This document shows, piece after piece, positions 9,941 to 19,219 of a DNA stretch of 22,794 bases; positions within the stretch are counted from its first letter, which is position 1, and each line of letters begins with the position of its first letter. A model generated the notes under the pieces. The model searched no databases and was not told where the DNA came from. It worked only from the letters and a program-made list of their open reading frames with translations. This stretch comes from Mesostigma viride (lineage: Eukaryota; Streptophyta; Mesostigmatophyceae; Mesostigmatales; Mesostigmataceae), in contig RPFO01002109.1 of the NCBI GenBank assembly GCA_009746045.1, forward strand, positions 1-22,794, given 5' to 3'. A program made the position numbers and the translations under genes.

Positions 9941-11962
9941 GCAGGGATAAAGAAATGAATGGTGGTGCTGCACTAGACATCGATTCCGGGGCATATTGAG
10001 TGCTTGCCAACAATGCTGACAGTGATCGGAGTGTCATTTATTTGAAATATCGCGATAATTTTAGCCCTGTAAAAGCCGCAGCCTAATATTTGTGGGAAAA
10101 GGTCGGTTCGGCCTGCATCGGCGCTGTGTGATTTAGTTACTAGATTGCGCGAGCAGCTGGGCGTGTTGATGATTCCTGGTCGAATGTAAGTCTTCTTTAG
10201 CGCGCCCGCTCGCTTTTCGGGAAGACTTTGACTTGGCGAGTGGGTAATCCGACGACGTCGCTCATATATATCGAATAGGCGGGGATATCCATGCCTATTG
10301 CCCGAATGTGGCGACATGTGGCGTCATGATCAAGTTTATCCTGCGCACTTACGTATACACCCAATTATCTTTCGAGTACTTGTGGTTAGACGTTACTGCC
10401 GGTGAGCATGGTGTTACTTGGACTCGCCACAGGCCTTCAGCAATTGCCCTCTCTGCGCCATTCCACATGATGGCAACTGTCTGCTTGGGGCTATATATAA
10501 CTCATTGATATCGATCAGCGCACGGGAAACATAATGGGGACACACCAGTGCCGACAGGAAGTCGTGGACTATATGCAGGTATTGTGGAGATGCCTATGTC
10601 GTTGTTCTTTACGTGTTTAGTTCCCATGTTTGCTTGCCTGCATTTCACATGTCCTTTCCATTGGCCTGTCGATCACAGCATGTTGTTGTGCGGCGCCCAC
10701 GTATAACGTATACACACGTCATTATACACGTTTAATTTGCCACCTGCGCATGCACTGCCGCCAACTCATTCCTAGTATGCCCATTCTTTATCATAACTGC
10801 TTGAATATGGAGTGCTGTACCATTCATACATTGCCACGTTTCTGCAGGCACACACGCCCTTCTTGATCACTAGTTCTTTCAATGAAAAGGAAGAGGTCTC
10901 CTTTCTAGATTATTTGTCACGGATGCGCAAGGATGGCTCATGGGGTGGCAATCGAGAGCTAGCAGCTGCATCCCTGCTGTACATCAATGTGCAGGTGCGT
11001 GGTCTCACCCGTTAAATGTTGTTACTAATTTACAAGCTATATGGTCAAAATAATTTGTGTGTTTTAATTTATCCATAACAAGTAGACCCGGTAGGGGCCA
11101 AGCCCCTACTGGTACAGTTATTCCGTCATTCACGCCTTGATTTGGGTTCAAGGTTTTTTAGGGGTCAACCCAACTTTACGTGTCAATGACTTAACTTAAT
11201 TGTACTAATTTGAACTAAAGATACTCAAACATACTGTTCTAAACTACTTTGAACTTGAATGCCGAAAGCCGATGCGACCCAACGGGGGCACGAGTTTACT
11301 TAATTATTTGACCCAACTTAAGGCGTGAACACAACTTTAAGCCAACCCAACTTAAGGCATGAATGACTGTACAGACTTTATTATTAGGGTAAAGAGACAT
11401 GCCGTTTGCTTTCAATTGGTGGCTGGGTTGTTTGCTTGCATTGGCTGTTTAGTTTGGTGGGTGAGTGCAGTGTAGGGGCTAGGGCAACTTGGCAGCACCT
11501 GGACACCCTGTGGATGATGGTACTAACCCGGAGTGCTTTGGTTAGTATGGTGCACCCGTGCGTGGTCAGTGGGTAAAGCGTGTGCTTGGTCAGTGAGTTG
11601 AACGTGTGGTTTTGGTCAGTATAGGGAACCCGTGTTTGGTCATGCAGTGGGTGGAACGTGTGTTTGGTCAGTAGGCGGAACCCGCGTGTGGTCAGTGGGT
11701 TGAACGTGTGCTTGGTCAGTGGGTGGAACATGTGCTTGGTCAGTGGGCTGAACGTGTGCTTGGTGAATAGTGTGGGTGGGAGGATTACCATTGCCATGAT
11801 ATTTCTTAGAAACATGACAAAGGTAGAGACACTGTCTCCTTTCATGCATTAATCGACTGATGCCGAAAATGCCCGGTAAAAGTCCTCTGCAGATTGATCA
11901 TGACAATTTACAAAGCAAAATCGAGCTCCAAATCCAAAGCGTATTTCCCCGGACGTTTGCAC
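9941..11962 (-). repeat. Right arm of long inverted repeat A
   Basis: Reverse complement of 1021-3055, running from GCAGGGATAAAG to the TTTGCAC next to the CCCT satellite. Together with the left arm it brackets about 6.9 kb. It lacks element B and the 17-bp duplication found on the left, and carries a 6-bp insertion (ATATCG near 10508) and a 9-bp deletion in the OTU exon. The 24-bp minisatellite lies at about 11527-11765. Confidence 0.93.
10406..10994 (+). pseudogene. OTU-family cysteine protease fragment (right arm)
   Basis: Mirror copy of the left-arm fragment. An open frame from 10406 reaches HDGNCLLGAIYNSL (Asp codon 10469-10471, presumed catalytic Cys 10478-10480), then runs into TAA at 10532. 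The matching OTU continuation TGNIMGTHQCRQEVVDYMQ lies in the -1 frame, open from 10501 to a donor after 10578. The intron is 10579-10847 (269 bp, ending TTTCTGCAG). Exon 2, 10848-10994, keeps phase and encodes FLDYLSRMRKDGSWGGNREL, lacks three residues present on the left, and ends at a GTGCGT donor. The catalytic His region was not found downstream. Both arms share the frameshift, so it predates the duplication. It reads outward to the satellite. Confidence 0.78.
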
Positions 11963-12296
11963 TCCCTCCCTCCCTCCCTCCCTCCCTCCCTCCCTCCCTC
12001 CCTCCCTCCCTCCCTCCCTCCCTCCCTCCCTCCCTCCCTCCCACCCTCCCTCCCACCCTCCCTCCCACCCTCCCTCCCTCCCTCACTCACTCACTCACTC
12101 ACTCACTCACTCACTCACTCACTCACTCACTCACTCACTCACTCACTCACTCACTCACTCACTCACTCACTCACTCACTCACTCACTCACTCACTCACTC
12201 ACTCACTCACTCACTCACTCACTCACTCACTCACTCACTCACTCACTCACTCACTCACTCACTCACTCACTCACTCATGCACGCACGCACGCACTC
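11963..12296. repeat. Terminal satellite (TCCC)n-(TCAC)n of right arm
   Basis: TCCC repeats to about 12083, TCAC repeats to about 12278, then CATGCACGCACGCACGCACTC. Read outward, this is the same order as on the left arm (TCCC then TCAC) but much shorter. It therefore belongs to the inverted repeat and has changed length independently. The plus-strand frames of 146 and 156 codons (SLPP then SLTH repeats) are spurious. Confidence 0.96.
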
Positions 12297-12384
12297 TTTC
12301 ATTCAAGGCATCATGCCCTTGGAACCATAAATAGTCACTTGAGGGGGATATCATCCTTATCTCAGCTGTCATGTACTGTAATGG

Positions 12385-12548
12385 TAGACGAGGCGGTAGT
12401 GTAGCGGATATCCTCAGGGGCAATAACCTCCACCTGCGGACTTCTACCCTGCATTCTAGCAATGGGCCGCGGGGCTCGTGGGTATTAACCTGAAACAGGA
12501 GCATGCTCCCCATTAAATTAAAAATATAAATTAAATTAAATTATAACA
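12385..12548 (+). repeat. Possible tRNA-derived SINE or tRNA relic
   Basis: GCGGTAGTGTAGCGGATATCC contains TAGTGTAGCGG (near 12395), which fits the RNA polymerase III A-box consensus TRGYnnARnnG. A weak B-box-like CATTCTAGC follows near 12454. About 40 bp later there is an ATTAA/TAAAT-type tail (about 12512-12545), as many SINEs have. No convincing cloverleaf can be drawn, so an active tRNA gene is unlikely. The call is tentative. Confidence 0.3.
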
Positions 12549-12739
12549 TGCCTCCGTTGGGAGATCATGTAGCACATATTCCTTGATGGATGGGTGCTCC
12601 CCATGCCATGCCTTAATTGAGCTCTTAGACATCATGGTGGTGCAGGTGCCCTTGGTGCACCTAGAGCAGGTGTAGTTTACACCCTACCCTTGCAGGAAGT
12701 AGCCCAGAATGTATTAAAAGCCATATGCCCCTTCTCAGG

Positions 12740-13283
12740 GATATGTGCTACATGTACTCCCAACGGCTCAGTTATGTTCCTAATTAATTAATCGATTAAC
12801 CACATCTTGGCAACGTGTTTGTATTCCAGCACTTTTGGCAGCCTTTGATAGCTTGTTATAATGCATTACTGTGCTGCATGTCATAGATAGCTGTTTTCAC
12901 GTGCGTAACCCACACACATGTATGAGCTCGTTATATAGGGGTAATGGGTTATCCGGGTGGTCTGACCCAAGGAAACCCCCATTTGACTATCCAACTAAGT
13001 TGTCCAATGTTGGTATTGAGATTCCCTGCCCTCCCTGGGAAGTTAGGGGGGGTAGACTTTTCCTTGGGGAAAAAAGATCGTCTTTTGGCCAGCTTTGACT
13101 GGAGCTATCATCCAAATGCTTTGATAAAGCCAAGGTATTATTGCATATTCTGAAAGCCCTTGAAGTGTAGATACTCCTAGCATCTTGGTTGGGGGTATTT
13201 GGAGTTGTGGCCTGTAAGTTATGATTTTTTTCATTTTCAGGGGTATAAAAGTGCCAAAAATGGGTCAGCGGACTATGGGTTAA
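12740..13283 (-). mobile_element. Diverged, truncated TTAA element copy (family D)
   Basis: On the minus strand this begins TTAA (13280-13283) then CCCATAGTCCG and follows the sequence of 17256-17800 with many substitutions and indels. Shared blocks include GAAAGCCCTTGAAGTG, the GGGGGTATTTGGAGTTGTGG stretch, GGTCTGACCCAAGG and CCAGCACTTTTG. Similarity can be followed to about 12740 and fades after that. No matching second TTAA end was found near 12300-12500. It is oriented opposite to the complete copy and is clearly older. Confidence 0.8.
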
Positions 13284-13749
13284 GGGGAGGTGGCACCCCA
13301 AAACCCTTAAAATTTGACATATGCTAATATCACTTGAAATTCATTTGCACAATGCTGAATTATGATTGGGGGCACTAAATAACATCTCTAGTGAGTTGTC
13401 CATGCATCTCTAGTGCATTGTCCATGCTTGTTGGGGGTACTACCCCCATATATACGCCAATAATGCGCTATAAATAGCAAAAGACGCTAATTAGGGCTGG
13501 GTATGCCCCAGCCAATGCACTTATTTGTTGGCTACCAAAAATCAAGGTCATATAGTTCCCTGAGTTTGTAGCTTGCTGAGCTATTTACATCATGGAAATG
13601 GCAAAACCTTGAACAGTTATTAATTTTCCCGCAAAGCAGGTCATTTTTTACCGGACATTGAGAATAAACACATCATAAACACTTCCGATAAGGCCACAAA
13701 ATCAACAAAAATTCCGGCTAACAGGGGGACAGCAGTGTTCCAAGTCCCG
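13284..13749. other. Spacer with a 22-bp tandem duplication, no supported gene
   Basis: This AT-rich stretch has only short frames. At 13383-13426 the 22-bp unit CATCTCTAGTGMRTTGTCCATG is present twice in tandem. Nothing else is defensible. Confidence 0.55.
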
Positions 13750-13776
13750 GGTCATTCCGACAAGTCTAGCTCAAGT
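13750..13776 (+). repeat. 27-bp direct repeat downstream of PHD exon
   Basis: The segment starting GGTCATTCCGACAAGTC and ending AGCTCAAGT is identical to 14107-14133. The pair is 357 bp apart and brackets the PHD-finger frame. Confidence 0.9.
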
Positions 13777-13833
13777 TATTGCGTCAGACGTGTTTTCAGA
13801 AAAATGCCCGCTAAAACAGAAAATGTCACTATA

Positions 13834-14112
13834 TCAGCCCTTGTAAGCATCCTGCACAAGGCAGGCAGGGCAAAACCAATCCCCCTTGGGCTCCTTAGTC
13901 AACGGGGGGTCAGCGCAGCACCCATGCAGTCCTCCCTTGCACTCGGATGTGCTGCACAGCAGGAAAGGGACACCGTCAATTTCATCCGGGGACGCACATG
14001 CAAGGCAAGGAATATCATCAACATCATTCTCATCATCACTGCTACCTTCCCCATCGCCCCCCTGCCCCTCCCTTTGCATCACGTCGTGACAGCCACCCTT
14101 AACACAGGTCAT
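13834..14112 (-). CDS. PHD-type zinc finger protein fragment (92 codons)
   Basis: PHD fingers bind two zinc ions and usually read histone H3 tails in chromatin proteins; some transposon proteins also carry them. This minus-strand frame has an acidic stretch at residues 19-33 (GDGEGSSDDENDVDD) and then a full C4HC3 pattern: C36, C39, C53, C58, H63, C66, C81, C84, with the typical GDWFCPACL ending. All eight ligands are present and in frame, so the domain looks intact. The first Met (14112) lies inside the 27-bp direct repeat and a stop lies just upstream; the true start may be in an earlier exon. It ends eight residues after the last Cys. Whether it belongs to a host gene, a transposon or a captured fragment is unknown. 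The 221-codon plus-strand frame opposite it is a shadow. Confidence 0.8.
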   Translation of the reverse strand: MTCVKGGCHDVMQREGQGGDGEGSSDDENDVDDIPCLACASPDEIDGVPFLLCSTSECKGGLHGCCADPPLTKEPKGDWFCPACLVQDAYKG

Positions 14113-14133
14113 TCCGACAAGTCTAGCTCAAGT
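14107..14133 (+). repeat. 27-bp direct repeat at the PHD exon start
   Basis: Identical to 13750-13776. It overlaps the first codons of the PHD frame on the minus strand. Confidence 0.9.
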
Positions 14134-15997
14134 AATTTAAGGTTATGCGTGCTAAAACCTGAACATAAGCTTAAGGGGGGTTTTCTTTGTATATGGCCAC
14201 TTAGGCATGCTGTTTTCCATCCAAAAAGCCAGAAAGCATGCCCCACTCAATCACAAAACATAAGCAAACGGCTAGGCACCACATCTGCCCTCACCTGCCC
14301 TCGGCATGGCCAACCTTGCCAGCGCAAGCATAGCAACACGATCGCTAGGCATACATGCCAAGAGAGCATACACTATACTCTACCCAAGGTTACCTTGTAA
14401 ACTTCATGCCAAGAACTCAGCAAATCTATCTATGATCAACAGCACATATAGTTAACTCTAGCACACTGATGACGACACATGCTCAAGGTTGGGGGTCACT
14501 GTGGCACGCACTGATGGGTTTCCTAGACGACCACTCACCACCTGACAAGGCGCTAAGGACCACTCAGAAAGCAAGTAAACACAATCACACTTTGCATTCC
14601 ATCCAACATGCATCAAATCCATGCTGAATATGTTATGAAGTACAAAGGGGTGGCCACGCACCTCATACTCCTTCACCCTCCCTCGAGCATGGCCAGACTT
14701 ATAGGTACGTGAATAGCAATAATGATGATGGCACTAACATGCATTACCAGCATTTTCTATGTTTCTCCCAGGTTAGAATGTAAGGGTTATGCCAACCAAT
14801 CTTACCAACACAGCAACAACTCCTTAACTGCCCTACCCGACATGGGCAACAAACTGGAACTATGGAGGGCAAGGAACCAAGGAGATCATGGCATACAAAG
14901 CTCGCATGCAGTCAACCATGTCAACCATGGTTGGCTCAGCACATTGCTGTCTTGTCACATCATCATAACAAGGAAAGCTCAAATAAACCAATGATGGCAG
15001 CTATCTACATGCAGTCACACAAATGCAATAGCTCCAACATGGTCGTCGATAAAAAAACTTCCTTCCCTACACGATCAAATGCAAAGAAACCAGTGGCGGC
15101 CGTTCAGCTTCTGACCGCTGTGATGCCGCTGCGAGGAAAGGGTGCGTCACTATCACACAGCAAGAAGCGTCCATACGCACAACATCCTTGCCAGAACACG
15201 TGCTATGAAATCCCTTACGCCTTCCCTAGGATCTATCGGCTGAGACTGAAGCGGATTTGATCAAGACATCAACGAAAACAAGCTAAAGCTGCCAGGTATT
15301 CGTCAACACGACGGCGACCAACGGAGAGTTAACTGGCAGAAACTGACCAAAACGAACGCAAAAAACTTCGAACGATGAGCTCTTCGAAGAAAGAACTGAT
15401 AGTAGATAACAGTCGCCACAAATCTATACCTTGCCCTCGTAGATCCCTCGCCCAGGCGCGCAACAACGGCCGTTCTTCCATGGAAGGTTCCGACGTGCAC
15501 TGCGCAGGCCTGAAGAAATACTTACCGAGAATGGCCGAAAATGTAGCAAAAAGCACCCGTTCGGTTAGAATTCGATGCTACCGATATGAATGCATCCTTC
15601 ACGGTCAAAAAGACCCCCAAAACTGAGAATTTATTTTATTCCGCGCGACCAAAAAATGCAGTTTACCCCCGATGCCGATGGCAGTAAAAGAAAGCAGCGA
15701 TATTGTAAACCAGCCACTTGCCGCCGCAACCCGACATCATTAAATCATCGTCTTCAACATCCAAGCATTTTTCTTGCATTTCTCTAGCCCTACATTGCTA
15801 GTTTCGCCTAAACGCAGTCGCCATGGCCACTTCCGCAAGTGGTGCGCGCACGGAGCACCCACTTTTCACGGTACGGCCGGTACCGCGAATTTTTTCGCGC
15901 GGAAAATATTCGGCGCGCCACGTCCCCTTAATATACCACATCTTCATGTTGTAGATAGATTAGACCGGTAGGATTAATTAATTAATTAAGTAATAAG
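14134..15997. other. Spacer, possibly introns and 5' exons of a minus-strand gene
   Basis: No domain is recognisable. On the minus strand, 15526-15622 (97 bp) lies between an acceptor-like ATTCTCAG and a consensus donor CTCG|GTAAGTATTT, and one frame is open across it (LGVFLTVKDAFISVASN and onward). It could be an upstream exon of a transcript that reaches the PHD exon, but no joined frame could be proved. The 132-codon plus frame at 14862-15260 shows no motif or coding bias that I can see. Confidence 0.35.
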
Positions 15998-16058
15998 CAC
16001 GTGATTGCGTCACGTGGGTGCCAATACAGAGTAAAGGAACCTTCAACCCTATATACAC
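15998..16058. promoter_or_regulatory. Promoter-like segment: two G-boxes and a TATA sequence
   Basis: CACGTG occurs at 15998-16003 and 16011-16016 with TGACGC (minus strand) between them, a bZIP/bHLH-type arrangement. CTATATACA follows at 16050-16058, about 45 bp upstream of the reverse-transcriptase frame. The motifs are palindromic, so they could also act leftward on a minus-strand gene. Motif matches only; no transcript evidence. Confidence 0.4.
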
Positions 16059-16102
16059 AGCGAGAAGGAGGGAGGGCGCCCTAGCTTCTCTCACTGCCGC
16101 AG

Positions 16103-16501
16103 GTGGGCAGGCCACAGAGCGCTCTCTCCACGGCATGGTGCCGGGGCGCAACACTGTGGGTGCAATACAACCAGTGCAATACCATAGATAGGCTGACGCA
16201 TAGCTTATATCCTGCGTTTATTGCTGCCATTCGCCGACTGTATGAGGGCTCACAGGCAGTAGTGCGGACTGCGGAGGGCACCACTCCACCATTCCCCCTT
16301 CACCACGGGGTGTGGCAAGGTTGTGTCCTGTCCCCATACCTGTTCATTATTGTCGTGGATCACGTCAAGAAGTTGGGCAGGCCAGTGAATACCTGCTATG
16401 GCTGCATAGACAGTATGAGAAGACGCAGCTTACGGAATGTGGCTGAATGGAAAAGGAGCGACCTCGAATGGAAAAGGAGCGACCTCGATCCGACCAGTCG
16501 T
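16103..16501 (+). pseudogene. LINE-type reverse transcriptase fragment
   Basis: Non-LTR retrotransposon reverse transcriptases copy element RNA at the target site. The 133-codon frame contains FIAAIRRLYEGSQAVVRTAE and then HHGVWQGCVLSPYLFIIVVD, matching the conserved GVRQGCPLSPxLF block of the palm domain. Upstream motif A (AFDxV) and downstream YxDD are absent. The similarity ends about residue 95, and the tail is a 21-bp tandem duplication (16445-16486) that repeats EWKRSDL. The family is well supported and the fragment cannot be active. The specific LINE clade cannot be assigned. Confidence 0.75.
16445..16486 (+). repeat. 21-bp tandem duplication
   Basis: GAATGGAAAAGGAGCGACCTC is present twice head to tail, just after the reverse-transcriptase fragment and inside its open frame. 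Being a multiple of three, it does not change the frame. Confidence 0.9.
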
Positions 16502-16563
16502 TAAGAAGTTATGACGACAGCAATGTCGGCAGGCCACATGTCATCAAGTTAGTCGTTTCCTAT

Positions 16564-16695
16564 AGAACCTTCTAGAAGATATATTGCGACAGCCATGCTG
16601 AGTCAGAGAGTCTAGAGCCTTCTATATTGCGTCAATACCTGCTGAGTCAGATTGCGCTTTGCGCTATCAATCATGATATTTCTATGCAATATAAA
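16564..16695 (+). promoter_or_regulatory. Heat-shock-element-like site and TATA box
   Basis: AGAACCTTCTAGAAG at 16564-16578 fits the three-part heat-shock-factor site nGAAnnTTCnnGAAn exactly. Two imperfect copies of a block with CCTTCTA, TATATTGCG and GCTGAGTCAG lie at about 16567-16602 and 16617-16652. TATAAA follows at 16690-16695. The frame starting at 16702 is too close to the TATA to be its first exon; a 63-codon tail with no known motif ends at 16890. By chance such a site would be expected at roughly 0.2 per window of this size, so caution is needed. Confidence 0.4.
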
Positions 16696-16890
16696 GGCGC
16701 GATGGCCTCTGGGCCACAGCCATCTTTACTAACGCAAACACTCACCTGTTTCACCTCAACGCAAGAGGCACTTTCCAAAAGTGCGCTGAGCATGCACCGG
16801 CCCCCCAACAAGGCCCGATTCCTCGAAACAAGCGGCTGGAGCACAGAAGCGCCATCACCGGAACCAGCTACAAAAAATTGCCCGCTATGA

Positions 16891-17251
16891 AGCCTCAGCC
16901 TTGCAACCCCACATTTCTTCATCCAATACCCATTCCAGCGTCGAATATTAAGTGGAAAGCATGCAATGTTAGCCGCCACGTATTGCTGGCTTAGCTGCAC
17001 CATGAATCGGCCGCGGATGCCACCTATTTACCCCTTGCGGGGGCGTGGAAATGGCAAAGGCATAGAGTTACTATCCCGCAGCCCTACCGCGAGGGAGATT
17101 TTTTAAAAAACTCAATGAATTATGCTAAAAATTAGCTCGATCATTGATTAGTAACTCGTTGATTCCCCGACAATAATTTGGCCAGCCATAGCTCGGTAGG
17201 ATGTCTGGCAATTACTGCGGTCGTGCTGCGTGCATAGCACCTCGGGCAGCC
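16891..17251. other. Spacer, no supported gene
   Basis: No recognisable frame or RNA. The segment includes an AT-rich stretch near 17101-17145 and ends at the TTAA of the next element. Confidence 0.5.
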
Positions 17252-18603
17252 TTAACCCATAGTCCGGGAATGGGTTTTTGGCATTTTTTGACCCCTGAAA
17301 ATGAAAAAAATCATAACTCATAGACCACAACTCCAAATACCCCCAACCAAGGTGCTAGGAATATCTGCACTTCAAGGGCTTTCAGAATATGCAATAATAT
17401 CATGAGTTTATAAAGTGGTTTGCAAGATATTTAATGTCAAAGTTGGCCAAAAGACGATCATTTTCAGGCAAGGGAAATCCCCTTAGTAGTTTACCCCTGC
17501 AGGGAGGGTTCTAAAAAATTATTCTGGGGTTGGACAATGTCAATAGATAGTGCCACCATGCTTTCCTTGGGTCAGACCGCACGGATAGCCCAACTGACCT
17601 ATATAATCCGCTCACTTACGTGTGTGGGTTACGCGCGCGTATGCAGCTATCCATGAATTGCCACACACTTATGCATTGTATACAGCCACATAGGACTGTC
17701 AAAAGTGCTGGAAAACAAAGAAGTTGCTAAACCAGCACCAACGGAATGGCATCCTCCAAAGAAACACCACAAACTGAGCAGATTTGGGGCTAATAGCACT
17801 CATACAGCAGGCATGGAAACCTGCTGCAAGAGGCACTGATACACTCGTGAAACAAGGATGCATGAACGACAGATTCCCGTGCAAACGACATGCAAACACG
17901 TTGCCGTACCTGGCTCGATCACGACCTTTCCGGGTTCTGCTGGCCGGGACCCTCATATCTCACACGGGCTAATGCTTTCCAGGCATAGGCCGCCATAGCC
18001 TGATAATGCATGCATCCACCATGATTACCAGGTTGATGTTCTGTGCAAAGATGACCTATAAACGCATCCGAATTCACAGGGACGCTGCTGCGGATGTCCA
18101 GTACCAAAACTGGGTGCTCGGGCTGGCGAAGCCTGGCCGGCCATTAGAAGAAAATCGAAATATGACGTGCCATTACTCATCTGGTACTGGCGACCAAGAA
18201 ATCAGTAATTCCCTACCTGTATTTTCCCAATGCTATACATCTGGCCACCCCTGACCTACGAAAATCACGCATCATCATTCTGAGCAACATTCTGAACCGT
18301 TACAAGCCGCGAGACGCAAATTTCCATGACAACGGCACGCTGGCAGCCATATCTAGTTACGCGCGCGCGCGAGTGAAAATTTCCCGCCAAAGTCACGTGA
18401 TACTTTCTCAATACACGTTGTAATTACCAGGCTATGGCGAATATTACCCCCAAACCTATGCATCACCTTCGTCCCTAAGTGTTCCCAGACCCACCGGACA
18501 ACTTACATCCGTCACGGGTGGCGCGGCGCTCCTGGAATTAAGCGCCGCGCCACCGGGGGTCAAACTGGGCGATATATCGCCCAGTTTCCGGACTATGGGT
18601 TAA
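17252..18603 (+). mobile_element. Family D TTAA element, complete non-autonomous copy (piggyBac-like)
   Basis: TTAA at 17252-17255 is followed by CCCATAGTCCGG; the other end reads CCGGACTATGGG followed by TTAA at 18600-18603. TTAA target duplication with ends beginning CCC is the signature of piggyBac-superfamily transposons. The element is 1344 bp with only about 12-bp terminal repeats. It encodes no transposase; the frames inside are short and overlapping. Its right subterminal region has a perfect 26-bp palindrome (18562-18587) and a GC-rich 13-bp stem (18518-18553). A diverged copy of its left 540 bp lies inverted at 12740-13283. Confidence 0.85.
18518..18587. repeat. Subterminal stem-loop and perfect palindrome of family D
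   Basis: GTGGCGCGGCGCT (18518-18530) pairs with AGCGCCGCGCCAC (18541-18553) across a 10-nt loop. It is followed by a perfect 26-bp palindrome at 18562-18587 with centre CTGGGCGATATATCGCCCAG. The palindrome abuts the terminal CCGGACTATGGG. These are probably transposase-binding or structural end sequences. Confidence 0.88.
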
Positions 18604-19030
18604 TTGTGTGGAATCGCCTGGCCATACCTTGAGTGGAATCGCCTGGCAGCGCATTCCAACCGTAGAGACTTGTTTCGAGTACCGGCGGGTGAAACTCTGG
18701 TGCTAGATACTCTGGGCCATACCTTGTGTGGAATCGCCTGGCATCGCATTCTAACCGTAGATACTTGTTTCGAGTACCGGCGAGTGAAACTCCGGTGCCA
18801 GATACTCTGGGCCATACCTTGTGTGGAATCGCCTTGGCATCGCATTCTAACCTAGATACTTGTTTCGAGTACCGGCGAGTGAAACTCCGGTGCCAGATAC
18901 TGGGGGCATACCTTGTGTGGAATCGCCTTGGCATCGCATTATAACCGTAGATACTTGTTTCGAGTACCGGCGAGTGAAACTCCGGTGCCAGATACTCGGG
19001 GCCATACCTTGTTTTGGAATCGCCTGGCAG
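18604..19030 (+). repeat. 95-bp tandem repeat, about four copies
   Basis: GCCATACCTTGTGTGGAATC recurs at 18621, 18716, 18811, about 18905 and 19001. Each unit carries TTGTTTCGAGTACCGGCGAG and GAAACTCCGGTGCCAGATAC. The first copy is shortened and touches the TTAA at 18600-18603, so the family D element sits at the edge of the array. Units differ by 1-4 bases and one small deletion. Long minus-strand frames (113 and 81 codons) arise because 95 is not divisible by three and the frames cycle; they are not accepted as genes. Confidence 0.93.
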
Positions 19031-19219
19031 TCATCGCCTTCCAAGATACGCCAGGTCCCGCTTGAATTTTTGCCAGCGACCTCCGGGATTGTTGGCAGCG
19101 CAATGCTGAGTTAACTGACGATGGCGGATGACTATGTCGGATGTTAGTGGCTGGATGCATGAAAAATGTCGGGAGTTTCAACATAATGATAGGGTTTAAC
19201 GATATAATTTATGTTATGC

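Noticed and set aside
9973-10317. 114-codon minus-strand frame in the right arm
   Set aside because: In the left arm the same frame is disrupted by a dinucleotide expansion near 2725, and no motif is visible; coding constraint is not supported.
13735-14400. 221-codon plus-strand frame
   Set aside because: It lies opposite the PHD finger, which has all eight zinc ligands; the plus frame has no motif and is a shadow.
13280-17255. A single large transposon with family D ends as its TIRs
   Set aside because: The TTAA-CCC termini point toward each other, so the homologous arms lie outside this interval; two separate insertions explain it.
18376-18391. E2F-type site TTTCCCGCCAAA
   Set aside because: A consensus match inside a transposon with no nearby gene; a single short motif is not enough.
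18593-19044. Minus-strand frames of 81-113 codons with repeated RRFHTRYGP-type motifs
   Set aside because: They arise from the 95-bp tandem repeat cycling through three frames.
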